Position numbers and translations under genes: made by a program. Positions 19,204-28,317 of a stretch of DNA of 64,000 nt are shown in pieces. Each line of letters starts with the position of its first letter. Position 1 is the first letter of the stretch. This stretch comes from Opitutaceae bacterium (GTDB lineage Bacteria > Verrucomicrobiota > Verrucomicrobiia > Opitutales > Opitutaceae): positions 1-64,000 of the forward strand of contig JAGYIG010000003.1 of NCBI GenBank assembly GCA_018402455.1, given 5' to 3'. A model generated the notes under the pieces. The model was not told where the DNA came from and did no database searches. It saw nothing but the letters and a program-made list of their open reading frames with translations.

Positions 19204-20119
19204 ATCCTACCTTATCCCCGAGGGCATTCAGCGGAGCCGCGCCGACAAGGCGCTGGCGGCAGCCTTCCCCGAACACAGCCGCTCGGCCTGGCAGCGGTCG
19301 TTGGACGCTGGAGACGTTACCCGGGGCGGAGCGGTGGTGGGCAAAAAAGACGAAGTTTCCGCCGGAGATGTGCTCATACTGAAACCCCCAGTCCTGATCC
19401 CCACCGACCTCACGCCGGCAGACATCCCCTTGGATGTTTTGTTTGAGGACGAGTCGCTGTTGGTGGTGAACAAACCCGCCGGCATGGTGGTGCATCCCGG
19501 AGCCGGGACCTCCAGCAACACCTTGGTGCATGCCTTGCTGCATCATTGCGCGGGCAGTCTCAGCGGTATCGGTGGAGTGGAGCGTCCGGGAATCGTGCAC
19601 CGTTTGGACCGCGAAACCAGCGGGCTGATCGTGGTGGCCAAGACCGACAAGGCCCACCGGGGCCTGGCCACGCAATTTGCCGAACGCATATTGCATAAGG
19701 AGTATTTGGCCTTCGTCTGCGGTGTGCCGCGTCTGCTCAGCGGGGTGGTGGATCAACCCATCGCCCGCGATCCGCGTCATCGACACCGGATGGCCATCCT
19801 CGAGACCGGCCGCGCCGCCAAAACCGATTGGATGCTGGAGGAGAAATTCTCGGCCCAGAATGTCAGTCTGTTTCGCTGCGAGATTCACACCGGCCGCACG
19901 CATCAGATTCGGGTCCACTTGAAGTCGATCGGGCACTCGCTGTTGGGCGACCACACCTACGGATGGAAACCCATGGAGTATCCCGAGATCAAGGTGGCGC
20001 GGGTCATGCTCCACGCGACGCATCTGAAATTTGTCCACCCGACTACGGGAGCAACCCTCGATCTCACCGCGCCGCTACCGACCGATTTCACCGACCTGCT
20101 AAAGGTCCTGCGGGATTAG
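19196..20119 (+). CDS. rluD: RluA/RluD-family 23S rRNA pseudouridine synthase
   Basis: A 307-residue pseudouridine synthase with an N-terminal S4 RNA-binding domain ([19 protein letters not shown]) and the catalytic domain. The nucleophile Asp is in [18 protein letters not shown]. The second motif [20 protein letters not shown] is also present. RluD proteins modify helix 69 of 23S rRNA; the exact target here is inferred from the S4+RluA layout. It overlaps the 3' end of the deaminase gene by 8 nt. A large repeat array starts 24 bp after its stop. Confidence 0.9.
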   Translation: MSESYLIPEGIQRSRADKALAAAFPEHSRSAWQRSLDAGDVTRGGAVVGKKDEVSAGDVLILKPPVLIPTDLTPADIPLDVLFEDESLLVVNKPAGMVVHPGAGTSSNTLVHALLHHCAGSLSGIGGVERPGIVHRLDRETSGLIVVAKTDKAHRGLATQFAERILHKEYLAFVCGVPRLLSGVVDQPIARDPRHRHRMAILETGRAAKTDWMLEEKFSAQNVSLFRCEIHTGRTHQIRVHLKSIGHSLLGDHTYGWKPMEYPEIKVARVMLHATHLKFVHPTTGATLDLTAPLPTDFTDLLKVLRD

Positions 20120-20142
20120 GCAGAAAATATCGGGAGGCTGAA

Positions 20143-20872
20143 GCAGGTGCGGACGACACGGAGGTCGTCCCTCCCTGGCCGTGGCGTGGGGGGAAGGACC
20201 GGCTCTGTCCGGTCCGCAGTCGTATGGGCCGTGCCGACGGTGGCTTGAGTGGCTGTAACCTGAGAGGCAGGTGCGGACGACACGGAGGTCGTCCCTCCCG
20301 GGCCGTGGCGTGGGGAGGACCGGCTCTGTCCGGTCCGGCAGTCGTAGGGGCCAGGCCGACGGTGGCTTGAGCGGCTGTAACCTGGAGAGGCAGGTGCGGA
20401 CGACACGGAGGTCGTCCCTCCCTGGCCGTGGCGTGGGGGAGGGACTGGCTCTGTCCGGTCCGCAGTCGTATGGGCCGTGCTGACGGTGACTTGAGTGGCT
20501 GGAACCTGAGAGGCAGGTGCGGACGACATGGAGGTCGTCCCTCCCGGGCCGTGGCGTGGGGGATGACCGGCTCTGTCCGGTCCGCAGTCGTATGGGCCAG
20601 GCTGACGGTGGCTTGAGTGGCTGTAACCTGAGAGGCGTGCGGACGACACGGAGGTCGTCCTCCCCGCCGTGGCGTGGGGAGGGACCGGCTCTGGTCCGGT
20701 CCGGGCAGTCGTATGGGCCGTGCCGACGGTGGCTTGAGTGGCTGTAACCTGAGAGGCAGGTGCGGACATGGAGGTCGTCCCTCCTGGCTGTGGAGTGGGG
20801 GAGGGACCGGGCTCTGTCCGGTCCGCAGTCGTAGGGCCGTGCTGACCTTTGGCTTGAGTGGCTGAAACGGGC
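20143..20872. repeat. Six-copy tandem array of 121-124-bp hairpin-rich repeats
   Basis: Copies begin near 20143, 20267, 20390, 20513, 20634 and 20755. Each holds a hairpin with arms GGACGAC/GTCGTCC, a second with arms GGACCGG/CCGGTCC, then GACGGTGGCTTGAGTGGCTG and CCTGAGAGGCAGGTG. The sixth copy is the most diverged and has lost part of the first hairpin. All three reverse frames are almost stop-free across the array, but the repeat length is not a codon multiple and indels vary, so I do not call a protein. The next 200 bp (20873-21075) hold no gene that I can support. Confidence 0.92.
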
Positions 20873-21075
20873 TTGTCCCGCCTGCGCCAAGGCTTGCGGG
20901 CAACCAGCGAAGCCCCTGTTGACCCCGAACAGGCGATGACCCGAACGGAGAACTGCTTCGCTTCGGCGCCCACGGGAGATTCCGCCATCCGACCCAGGCC
21001 ACGAGCGCATGAATCCGATTCACCGACCAAACTAACCCTTTGCAGCGGACGATAAATTCAGAACTGGGCCGTTTC

Positions 21076-22518
21076 ATGATTGTTGGCATCGACTTAGGCA
21101 CCATACGTTTCGCTCATCAGTTACATCGATTCGAAGGCAATCCCACCTGATCCCGAGCCGACGTGATCCCCAGCAGTTCCAGACTCCATCCGTCGTGCAC
21201 GTGGGAGAGCGCGGCGCCATCGTGGGAGAGCCCGGAGGACTACGGCGGAGGGAGCCGGGGTTGCCGGTCTGTCGGTTTGCCGTTTCCATCGGGCAAACGG
21301 ATTGCACCGTCTTCACCGACTACCTTGATCATGCCTACTCGCCTGAAGCGATTTCGGCCCTCGTATTGCGCAAGCTCGCTGAGATGCCGAAGCCGCCTTG
21401 AGTGAGTCCATCACCGAGCGTCATCACCGTGCCCGCTAACTTCAACGACGCGCAACGTCAGGCCACCGTCACGCCGTCGCCCGCCGGCATCCCCGTGCTG
21501 GGGCTGGTCATATCGCTCGCCGCCGCGACATTTTTGGGCTTAATACCGTTGAAGGCGAGCGCCTGATTTTTTGTCTTCACGGGGAGGCACTTTCGATGCC
21601 ACCATCCTCAGTGCGACCCCCGACGGGCTCTACGCCACGCCACCGAGGGGGCCGATAATATCGGCGGCAAAAACTTTGATGAACTCATCATGGACATTGT
21701 GGCCGATCAATTCCGCGGCCGTTCGGGACTGATCCCCGACGAACCCGAAGCCATGCAACGGCTCCACGTCGCCACCCAGTCCAAAAATCGCGCTGTCCGC
21801 AATTCGCGGCAAACGTCATCTCCAGCCGCTATTTTGGCCGGCAAATCCCTGCGGTGACCCCCAACCGCGCCCAGTTTGAAACCGCGCCGAACTGTGTCGA
21901 GTTTGTCAGGAAGTGTGTGAACGGGCGCTCAAGAGTCAGGCGCTGTCTTGGGACGGCATGACGAACTCGTCTGACGGGTGGGTCCAGTTTGTTGGCGGTC
22001 GAGCGAAGGTGCGGGAAATGAGTGGCCTGCAACCGCCCGTGGTGGCGTCGTTGAACAACCCGCACGCCCTTGGTGTGGTTTGCTGGGCGGCCGCCTTGCT
22101 GGCCGAGCAATTCCATCGGTGACAAAAGACCGCCGCTCCTCCTAAACAACAGGTCACCAGCAATGAGCTGGGGCTTCGGCCTTGATCCCACGGAGCGCAA
22201 ACCGGTCTTCCATGCGATGATTGAGAAGAATGTCGCCGTGCCCACCTCGCCAAGCAGACGTTCTACACCCAGAAGGAGGACCGCACCTCGCTCTCCATTG
22301 AACCTGCTGCAACGCAAGGACCCGTTCACGCTCTCCTGAGACTCTGGGCCAGTTCACCTTCGGCCCCATCCGCCGACCCGAAGTTACACCCCGTGAGCAT
22401 GGAAATGGGTTACGATGGCACCGCCGGGTGACGGTGACGCCGCGGACGGACGTTCCGGGAATCCGTGGCCCGGGAGTTTTCCCAACAGGCCGAGTCCGAC
22501 CTGACCGCCATGCTCTGA
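21076..22518 (+). pseudogene. Decayed Hsp70 (DnaK-family) gene with many frameshifts
   Basis: Pieces of an Hsp70-type ATPase appear in order but in changing frames. They are MIVGIDLGT at 21076; HVGERGAIVGEPGGLRRREPG; ITVPANFNDAQRQATVT near 21430; GGTFDATILSATPDGLYA near 21580; ADNIGGKNFDELIMDIVADQF near 21650; RAQFETAP near 21866; ALSWDG near 21943; FTFGPI near 22353; and REFSQQAESDLTAML with its stop at 22516-22518. Frame changes fall roughly every 50-150 nt, too many for function as written. It is the stand-alone, short-C-terminus Hsp70 type rather than housekeeping DnaK. Either true decay or a poorly resolved assembly stretch would explain it. A remnant of an Hsp70/FGE-fold pair is suggested by the next gene. 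Confidence 0.75.
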
Positions 22519-22625
22519 ACACCTGCAAACCCTGCAGGTGCGCGCGTAACGGTTTTCTGGGACCCGATCAAACCAACGCGGCGGAGTGGCAGACGGGGTG
22601 CACTTGGCCGTCCGTCGCTAATGGG

Positions 22626-23037
22626 GCCGTCGGCCTGCTGATTTTAAGCGCGAAGACGCGAAGGGCGAGGTGAAGTAGCGAGTAGCGAGTAGTGGGTAGC
22701 GAGTATCCCGCGGTCGCGGGACCAGCGGAGCTGGGGGGCAGGGACGGAGAGGCAGGGGCCGTCAGCCTGATTTGAAGCGCTAAGACGCGAAGGGCGCGAA
22801 GCGGGTGGCGGAGAGTAGGGAGAGAGTGCGTCAAGCCGCGCCGCAGCGGGTTGGAACCGTAAATTTTGGTGATGGCTTCGAAGCGAAGGGCGTGAAGCGG
22901 GGGGAGTGAAGTAGCGAGTAGTGGGTAGCGAGTATCCCGCGGTCGCGGGACCAGCGGAGCTGGGGGGCAGGGGCCGAGAGGCAGGGGGCCGTCAGCCTGA
23001 TTTGAAGCGCTAAGACGCGAAGGGCGCGAAGCGGGTA
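22626..23037. repeat. Direct repeats of about 130 bp with a short third copy
   Basis: The block 22671-22806 recurs at 22908-23037 with small indels. Shared segments are GTAGTGGGTAGCGAGTATCC, CGGTCGCGGGACCAGCGGAG, GCCGTCAGCCTGATTTGAAG and CTAAGACGCGAAGGGCGCGA. A partial third copy occupies about 22626-22674. Within them, GCGAGTA-type heptamers repeat several times. Apart from these repeats and one dispersed core at 23189-23208, I see nothing coding in 22519-23300. Confidence 0.85.
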
Positions 23038-23188
23038 GGATGGAACGAAGGCCGGGTGGACGTGGGTTTTTTCAAACGCTAATCTGCGCTGATCCTCGCT
23101 GATGGGTTTCGAACGGGGAGGCACTGGGTTGTCCGCCGTTGCGGTGGGGTGGGGGAACGGCCTGCGGGTTGGCCGTCAGCCTGAAACC

Positions 23189-23208
23189 GGACGACACGGA
23201 GGTCGTCC
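23189..23208. repeat. Dispersed copy of the hairpin core
   Basis: GGACGACACGGAGGTCGTCC, a 7-bp inverted repeat around six bases, is identical to the first hairpin of the array at 20.1-20.9 kb and to the copy at 25643-25662. It is preceded here by GGCCGTCAGCCTGA, shared with the repeats at 22.7-23.0 kb. Confidence 0.9.
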
Positions 23209-23316
23209 CTCCCCGGGTTGGGAGGGCGTGACCGCCGGGCTCCTCTCGGACCGCGGACTTTAAGGTGATTGCCCTCCGCAAAAAACGCGTCCTCAAAAAA
23301 TGCTCGCTCCGGGCAA

Positions 23317-23921
23317 TGGCTGCCTGGAAGGCGGAGGAACTGCTCTCCTCCCCACCATGACGCCTCATGGAAGCCGCCCGCCTGCTCGAAGTCTCCCACG
23401 CGCCGCCGCCTCGCACGAGGCCCAGTTCAAGCAGCTGTGGTGACCAGATGGAGGACCGGATCGCCAGCGCCCTGACGCCCGGACTGGTGCAGCAAATATC
23501 GGGATGCGCCGCTCAGTTGCAGACTACCACGACGTGCTGACGCAGGCGTCGGATACCTCGACGTTGCCGACCTCTCAGCGGCAGGCTCCCGCGCCGCCGG
23601 CGGCATCCCCGTCTCCGTCCGTGGTCGCGACTGCCCCGCCGGCATCCGCCCGGCCTTCCGCGGAGCCATGGCTACCCGCGAATTACCGCTGCCGCGCTCA
23701 TTGCCGTGCTGGTGCTGAGCGGCGGGGATGGTTCATCTGGCAGAGTCGGCAGGGAGGCGGCGGAGCGATACCGGCAAGAGCAGATCGCCCAAAGGCGGTG
23801 CGGAGCTTGAGGCGGAGCAGGCGCGAGTGGCCGCCGAAGCAAAACGTCTGGCTGAGGAGGCCGAGCGCGAGGCCGCCGCGGCGGGCCGCCGCGGAGCAGG
23901 GAGCGTCAGGAACGGCTGCTG
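23317..23921 (+). pseudogene. Frameshifted 5' part of the TM/coiled-coil/FGE-fold protein gene
   Basis: Family-like segments occur in several frames: MAAWKAEELLSSP near 23317, EDRIASALTPGLVQQI near 23453, a Pro/Ala/Ser-rich linker near 23580-23660, a hydrophobic PRITAAALIAVLVLSGG near 23672 that would be a membrane helix, ERYRQEQIAQ near 23771, and a long charged helix VAAEAKRLAEEAEREAAAA near 23829. At least five frame changes are needed to connect them to the intact frame that starts at 23922. I infer an original single-pass membrane protein with a cytosolic N-terminus and an external coiled coil. The exact start cannot be fixed. Confidence 0.55.
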
Positions 23922-25463
23922 GTGCAGCTGCGCGCGGAGCTGGCGGAGCTACGGGTAACTTGGGAGGCGGTGGAGCGTCGCGAACGCGAGGCCGAACGGG
24001 ACCTCAGCGAAACCCGGTCCGAAGTCCGGTCGCTGCGCGATGCCGCAGGGCCCCTCCGCGCCGAATTGGCAGCGCGGGAGCGGGCGCAGAAATCGTATTA
24101 CGATTGGCTGCGGGAATACTTGGCGGTGCATCCAGCGCGGGTCAATCGGGCCAAGGCGGAGGAGTTGGTGTCCGCGCGGGCACCGGACGATGCCGAGCCT
24201 ATCGTGCGCGAGTTGCGGGCGCAGCTTGTCGAGTTGGAACGTGAAATTGAAAACGAACGCCGCGCGCGACTGACCCTGACCGGGGCGGTGCGCATCGAGT
24301 CGAGTCCGGCAGGCCTGGCGTGGGAAGCGGTGGACGCCTGGGGTCGCCCTTGGTCGGGGATTACCCCGGCGGACGTGACCGCCGCGGCCCTGGGACCCGT
24401 CAGCGTCACGATTACCCGTCCCGGATGGCGGTCGCAAGAGGTGAAGGCGATGGTGCGTCGGGAGGAACCGGCCCGGGTCGAGGCCGCGTTCCCGTCCGGC
24501 ATCCTCGAGCTGGCAGTCAGCGGCCCGAGCACCTACCAGGTGAAAATCAACGACCAGCTGGCCAAAGTGACCGGGAACCAGCTGGTCCTGCCGGCGGAAG
24601 TGCCCCTGTCGGTCGAAGTTTCCCACGAGGGTCACCAAGCAGAGTCCCGGGAACTGACCCTGCGCCCCGACCAGACCCGTCGATTGGAAATGACCTTGGT
24701 GGACTTGCGGCCAAAACCCGGGGAACGCTTCACCGTCCAAGGACTGGATTTGACCATGGTGCCGATCGCTCCGGGCACGTTAATGATGGGGAGTCCGACG
24801 AGCGAGCGTGATCGCGATGGAAACGAGACTCCGCACCGGGTGACGTTGACGCGTGCATATTGGTTGGGATCGACGGAGGTGACGCAGGGGCAGTGGGAGG
24901 CGTTGATGGGGAGCACCGTGCGCGAGCAGCGTGCCAAAGTTCCCCCTGATTGGCAGATGAGTGGGGAGGGAGACAACCATCCGATATACTACGTAAGTTG
25001 GGAAGAAGCGATGGAGTTTTGCCGGAAGTTTACGCAGCGAGAGCGAGCGGCGGGCCGGTTACCGGAGGGGTATGCCTACACATTGCCAACGGAGGCGCAG
25101 TGGGAGTTTGCGTGCCGGGCGGGTACGACGGGAGCTTATGCTGGGGAGCTAGATGCGATGGGCTGGTATGACGCCAACAGTAATTCAACGACGCACCCGG
25201 TGGGGCAGAAGCGCGCGAATGGGTGGGGTTTATATGACATGCACGGGAACGTGTGGGAGTGGTGTTTGGATTGGTATGGCGGTTACCCGTCGGGCAGCGT
25301 CATCGACCCTGCAGGTGTAAACTCGGGCTCCGACCGCGTTCGTCGCGGCGGCTGTTGGTACGGTGCCGCCCACCAGTCTCGGTCGGCCCGGCGGTTCGGG
25401 AGTTCGCCGGACTACCGCAACAGCAACCTCGACTTCCGCCTCGCCCTCACGCCTACGCTGTAG
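23922..25463 (+). CDS. Coiled-coil protein with PEGA-like region and C-terminal FGE-sulfatase-fold domain
   Basis: The open frame gives 513 residues. Residues 1-125 are a charged coiled coil (ELRVTWEAVERREREAE...). Residues 125-265 are beta-rich with PEGA-like wording (VRIESSPAGLAWEA, GPVSVTITRPGW). Residues 275-513 are an FGE-sulfatase (SUMF1/C-type-lectin-like) domain: PIAPGTLMMGS, STEVTQGQWEALMG, YVSWEEAMEFCRKF, LPTEAQWEFACRAGT, GLYDMHGNVWEWCLDW, and the ending RRFGSSPDYRNSNLDFRLA. The two active-site cysteines of true formylglycine-generating enzymes are absent (GGCWYGAAHQSRSARR), so sulfatase activation is unlikely and a binding or scaffold role is more probable. The real N-terminus lies upstream in a frameshifted stretch. 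Codon use becomes less GC-biased from about 24780. Confidence 0.8.
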   Translation: MQLRAELAELRVTWEAVERREREAERDLSETRSEVRSLRDAAGPLRAELAARERAQKSYYDWLREYLAVHPARVNRAKAEELVSARAPDDAEPIVRELRAQLVELEREIENERRARLTLTGAVRIESSPAGLAWEAVDAWGRPWSGITPADVTAAALGPVSVTITRPGWRSQEVKAMVRREEPARVEAAFPSGILELAVSGPSTYQVKINDQLAKVTGNQLVLPAEVPLSVEVSHEGHQAESRELTLRPDQTRRLEMTLVDLRPKPGERFTVQGLDLTMVPIAPGTLMMGSPTSERDRDGNETPHRVTLTRAYWLGSTEVTQGQWEALMGSTVREQRAKVPPDWQMSGEGDNHPIYYVSWEEAMEFCRKFTQRERAAGRLPEGYAYTLPTEAQWEFACRAGTTGAYAGELDAMGWYDANSNSTTHPVGQKRANGWGLYDMHGNVWEWCLDWYGGYPSGSVIDPAGVNSGSDRVRRGGCWYGAAHQSRSARRFGSSPDYRNSNLDFRLALTPTL

Positions 25464-25642
25464 GTTACGGCGCACACGGCAGTGCAGTTCGTAGGGGGAG
25501 CTGAGGAACCAGGACGTGAGTGGAGGCGACGAGAAGCGGGCAGGGTGGAAGCGGAGCGAGCCCGGCCCGCCGACCAAGCCGAAGCGAACGCCCCGCCGCA
25601 GGCGGCGATTCCATTTGTAAGGCTGAGCGGAGAGGCGACGGC

Positions 25643-25662
25643 GGACGACACGGAGGTCGTCC
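25643..25662. repeat. Dispersed copy of the hairpin core
   Basis: The same 20-bp inverted-repeat core as at 23189-23208, in the 267-bp gap between the FGE-fold gene and galE. Flanking CCTCCCCGGGT and GGCAGGGCGTGACCGC closely match the 23.2-kb copy, so the repeat extends beyond the core to about 55 bp. The rest of the gap shows no gene. Confidence 0.88.
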
Positions 25663-25730
25663 CTCCCCGGGTCGGCAGGGCGTGACCGCTGGGCGTGCTG
25701 TTGGGGTGGGGAGTGCCCTTCGGGGCACGC

Positions 25731-26720
25731 TTATTCCTGGAAACCTTCGGGGTGAGCTTGGTGCCACGCCCAGGCGGTTGCCACGATCGGCTCGATCGTT
25801 TGATACTTTATTTCCCACCCGAGCTCTGACTTGGCCTTGGCCGAGTCGGCATAGAGGGCAGGGGGGTCGCCGGCGCGTCGCTCCGCCATCTCGTAGGGGA
25901 CCTTCAGGCCGGACACCTTTTCGACCGCCTCGATGACCTCCAGCACCGATGTCGGCGTGCCGGTCCCCAGATTGTAAAATAAACCGGTGCCCGGTTCATC
26001 GAGTTTATCGAAAACGGCAATGTGGGCCCGGCTCAAATCGTCCACGTGCACGTAGTCGCGCAGGCAGGTGCCATCCGGCGTGGGGTAATCCTGACCAAAT
26101 ACCTTGAGCGGGGGGCGGCGGCCGGTCGCCGCGTCGATCGCGAGCGGAATGAGGTGACTCTCCGGGTCGTGGGCCTCCCCGATGGTGGCGTCTTCGGCGG
26201 CACCCGCGGCGTTGAAATAACGGAAGGCGGCAAAGCTCAGCCCGTGGGCATGGGCGAGGGCCTTGAGGGCATTCTCGATGTCGAGTTTGGTCTGACCATA
26301 GGGATTGATGGGGGCCTGCGGCAGATCCTCGGTGATGGGCATGCGCTCCGGTATCCCGAATGTGGCACAGGTGGACGAGAACACGAATTTGGTCACTCCC
26401 TCGGACAGCATGGTCTCGAGGAGCCGGAGGGTCGCGACCACGTTGTTGAAATAATACTTGAGCGGATCGGTCACGGATTCGCCGACGTAGGCGAAGGCGG
26501 CAAAGTGCATGACCAGGTCGATTTTCTCTTCGATCAGGATTTGGCCAACGGTGTCCGGATCGCCCAAGTCCCCGTCATAGAACGGAATATCCGGTGCCAC
26601 CGCCGCGCGATGCCCAAAAACCAAATTATCCAACACGACGGGGCGGTGTCCCGCGGCCTGTAATTGGCGCACACAATGGCTGCCGATGTAACCTGCTCCA
26701 CCTACGACAAGGACATTCAT
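25731..26720 (-). CDS. galE: UDP-glucose 4-epimerase
   Basis: A 329-residue extended SDR that interconverts UDP-glucose and UDP-galactose. The N-terminal NAD motif is VLVVGGAGYIGSH. The catalytic Ser/Thr lies in FSSTCATFG, and the Tyr-X3-Lys in NPYGQTKLDIE. FRYFNAAGA and LRDYVHVDDLSRAH are GalE signatures. Length and ends match the family. It is divergent from the acyl cluster, with 54 bp between the two starts, so the promoters of galE and the cluster must share that interval. Its sugar product likely feeds cell-surface glycans. Confidence 0.95.
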   Translation of the reverse strand: MNVLVVGGAGYIGSHCVRQLQAAGHRPVVLDNLVFGHRAAVAPDIPFYDGDLGDPDTVGQILIEEKIDLVMHFAAFAYVGESVTDPLKYYFNNVVATLRLLETMLSEGVTKFVFSSTCATFGIPERMPITEDLPQAPINPYGQTKLDIENALKALAHAHGLSFAAFRYFNAAGAAEDATIGEAHDPESHLIPLAIDAATGRRPPLKVFGQDYPTPDGTCLRDYVHVDDLSRAHIAVFDKLDEPGTGLFYNLGTGTPTSVLEVIEAVEKVSGLKVPYEMAERRAGDPPALYADSAKAKSELGWEIKYQTIEPIVATAWAWHQAHPEGFQE

Positions 26721-26774
26721 ACTGAGGCTTGTATTGCCATGTGGGCTGGGATGGCTAGCGGTTTTTATTCCACC

Positions 26775-28019
26775 ATGTCATTTGAAGCGCCCCGCATTGT
26801 CATCACCGGTATCGGACTCACCGCTCCGAACGGAAATTCTCTGGCTGAATACCGCCAAAACTTGCTCGATGGAGTATCGGGGGTGCAGCCGTTCGAAGTG
26901 CGTTACATGGGCAAGTCGCTGGCGGGAGTCTGCGATTTTGACCCCCTGAAATACCAGAAACGCAAGGAGGTCCGGGTCGGCACCCGGGCGGGCTCGATTT
27001 CCATTTATTGTGCCCGCGAGGCCGTGGCCCACAGTGGAATCGATTGGGAAAATCAGGCTCGTGATCGGGTGGGGGTTTACGTCGGCACCACGGAACACGG
27101 CAACGTCGAGACCGAGAACGAGATCTACGCGATTTCCAAATTCGACTACGATACGAAGTATTGGTCCCACTACCACAATCCGCGCACGGTGGCGAACAAC
27201 CCGGCCGGCGAGGTTTCGTTAAATCTGGGCATCACGGGACCCGCTTACGCCATCGGGGCAGCGTGTGCGGCCGGCAACCTCGGCCTGATCCACGCCACCC
27301 AGATGTTGCGCCTGGGCGAGGTGGATTTTGCCCTCTGCGGAGGGGTCAGCGAGAGTATCCACACCTTTGGGATTTTTGCCGGGTTCAAGTCGCAAGGGGC
27401 CTTGGCATCCCATGCCGATCCGACCAAGGCGTCGCGCCCGTTTGATCGGGACCGCAATGGCATCGTGGTTTCCGAGGGTGGTGCGCTCTACACGCTCGAG
27501 CGACTGGAGGATGCCCAACGGCGCGGGGCGACGATCTACGGCGAGATCGCCGGCTATCGGGTCAACAGCGATGCCAGCGACTACGTGTTGCCCAACCCCA
27601 CCCGCCAGGCCGAGTGTGTGCGGCAGGCGTTGAAATCCGCGGGCATGACCCCTTCCGATATCCACATCGTGAATACGCACGCCACGGCCACCCCGCAGGG
27701 GGATATTCAGGAGTGTGGTGCCCTCCGCGATGTGTTCGGGCAGAACTGCCCCGATACCCACATCAACAACACCAAGAGTTTCATTGGTCACGCCATGGGG
27801 GCGGCCGGCGCCTTGGAATTGGCCGGTAACCTTCCTTCGTTTGAGGATCTCACGGTGCATCCCACGATCAATGTCGATAACCTGGATCCGCAGTGCGACA
27901 TCCCCGGGCTGGTGCTCAATACCCCGGTAAAAGCGAAAAAAGTGGACACAATTCTGAACAACTCGTTTGGCATGCTGGGAATAAATTCCACGTTGATTGT
28001 GAAGCGTTTTACCGCCTAA
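26775..28019 (+). CDS. Beta-ketoacyl-ACP synthase (FabF/KAS II-like), first gene of the acyl cluster
   Basis: A 414-residue ketosynthase. The catalytic triad is intact: Cys164 in IGAACAAGNLG, His302 in VNTHATATPQGD and His339 in FIGHAMGAAGA. KS enzymes condense malonyl-ACP with an acyl thioester to lengthen the chain by two carbons. The start at 26775 gives the family-like MSFEAPRIVITGIGLTAPNG. The ACP gene follows after 18 bp. The Ala-rich nucleophile loop and HATAT (rather than HGTST) mark it as a divergent, pathway-dedicated KS rather than housekeeping FabF, which I infer is encoded elsewhere. It forms the start of an eight-gene same-strand cluster. Confidence 0.9.
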   Translation: MSFEAPRIVITGIGLTAPNGNSLAEYRQNLLDGVSGVQPFEVRYMGKSLAGVCDFDPLKYQKRKEVRVGTRAGSISIYCAREAVAHSGIDWENQARDRVGVYVGTTEHGNVETENEIYAISKFDYDTKYWSHYHNPRTVANNPAGEVSLNLGITGPAYAIGAACAAGNLGLIHATQMLRLGEVDFALCGGVSESIHTFGIFAGFKSQGALASHADPTKASRPFDRDRNGIVVSEGGALYTLERLEDAQRRGATIYGEIAGYRVNSDASDYVLPNPTRQAECVRQALKSAGMTPSDIHIVNTHATATPQGDIQECGALRDVFGQNCPDTHINNTKSFIGHAMGAAGALELAGNLPSFEDLTVHPTINVDNLDPQCDIPGLVLNTPVKAKKVDTILNNSFGMLGINSTLIVKRFTA

Positions 28020-28037
28020 CCTCCCTGTTTTTTCCTA

Positions 28038-28295
28038 ATGACCAAAGAAGACACCCAGCAGGTTGTGCTCGACATTATTGCCGATGTCGCTCCCGACGAA
28101 GATCTTACCAATGTGAAACCCGATGTTCGCCTGCGCGATCAGCTCGAGCTCGATTCGATGGATTTCCTCGATATCGTGATGGAGTTGCGCAAACGCCACA
28201 ACATTGAGGTGCCCGAGGCGGACTACCCGCAACTCGCCTCGCTCGACAGTTGTGCCGAGTATCTCACCCCCAAGTTCGAGGCGTTGGGTAAATAG
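28038..28295 (+). CDS. Acyl carrier protein
   Basis: An 85-residue acidic four-helix ACP. The phosphopantetheine attachment is Ser40 in LELDSMDFLDIV. It tethers growing acyl chains for the neighbouring ketosynthase, dehydratase and enoyl reductase. Housekeeping AcpP usually carries DSLD; DSMD and the position next to a divergent KS suggest a dedicated carrier. A Rho-independent terminator lies 22 bp after its stop, which separates it from the oxidoreductase genes. Confidence 0.93.
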   Translation: MTKEDTQQVVLDIIADVAPDEDLTNVKPDVRLRDQLELDSMDFLDIVMELRKRHNIEVPEADYPQLASLDSCAEYLTPKFEALGK

Positions 28296-28317
28296 ACCCG
28301 CAATTTTTTATCAATGG

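Noticed and set aside
20143-20872. CRISPR array
   Set aside because: Units are 121-124 bp with no constant short repeat plus unique spacers, and there are no cas genes.
20088-21104. Three overlapping reverse open frames of about 300-340 codons in the repeat array
   Set aside because: The repeat unit lacks stop triplets in these frames; the proteins are low-complexity Arg/Gly/Pro/Ser and not family-like.
24747-25463. Diversity-generating retroelement
   Set aside because: The variable-region-like ending is common to the FGE fold; no reverse transcriptase, template repeat or accessory protein is in the window.
23922-25463. Formylglycine-generating enzyme for the sulfatase at 56.7 kb
   Set aside because: The catalytic cysteine pair is not present, and the genes are 31 kb apart.
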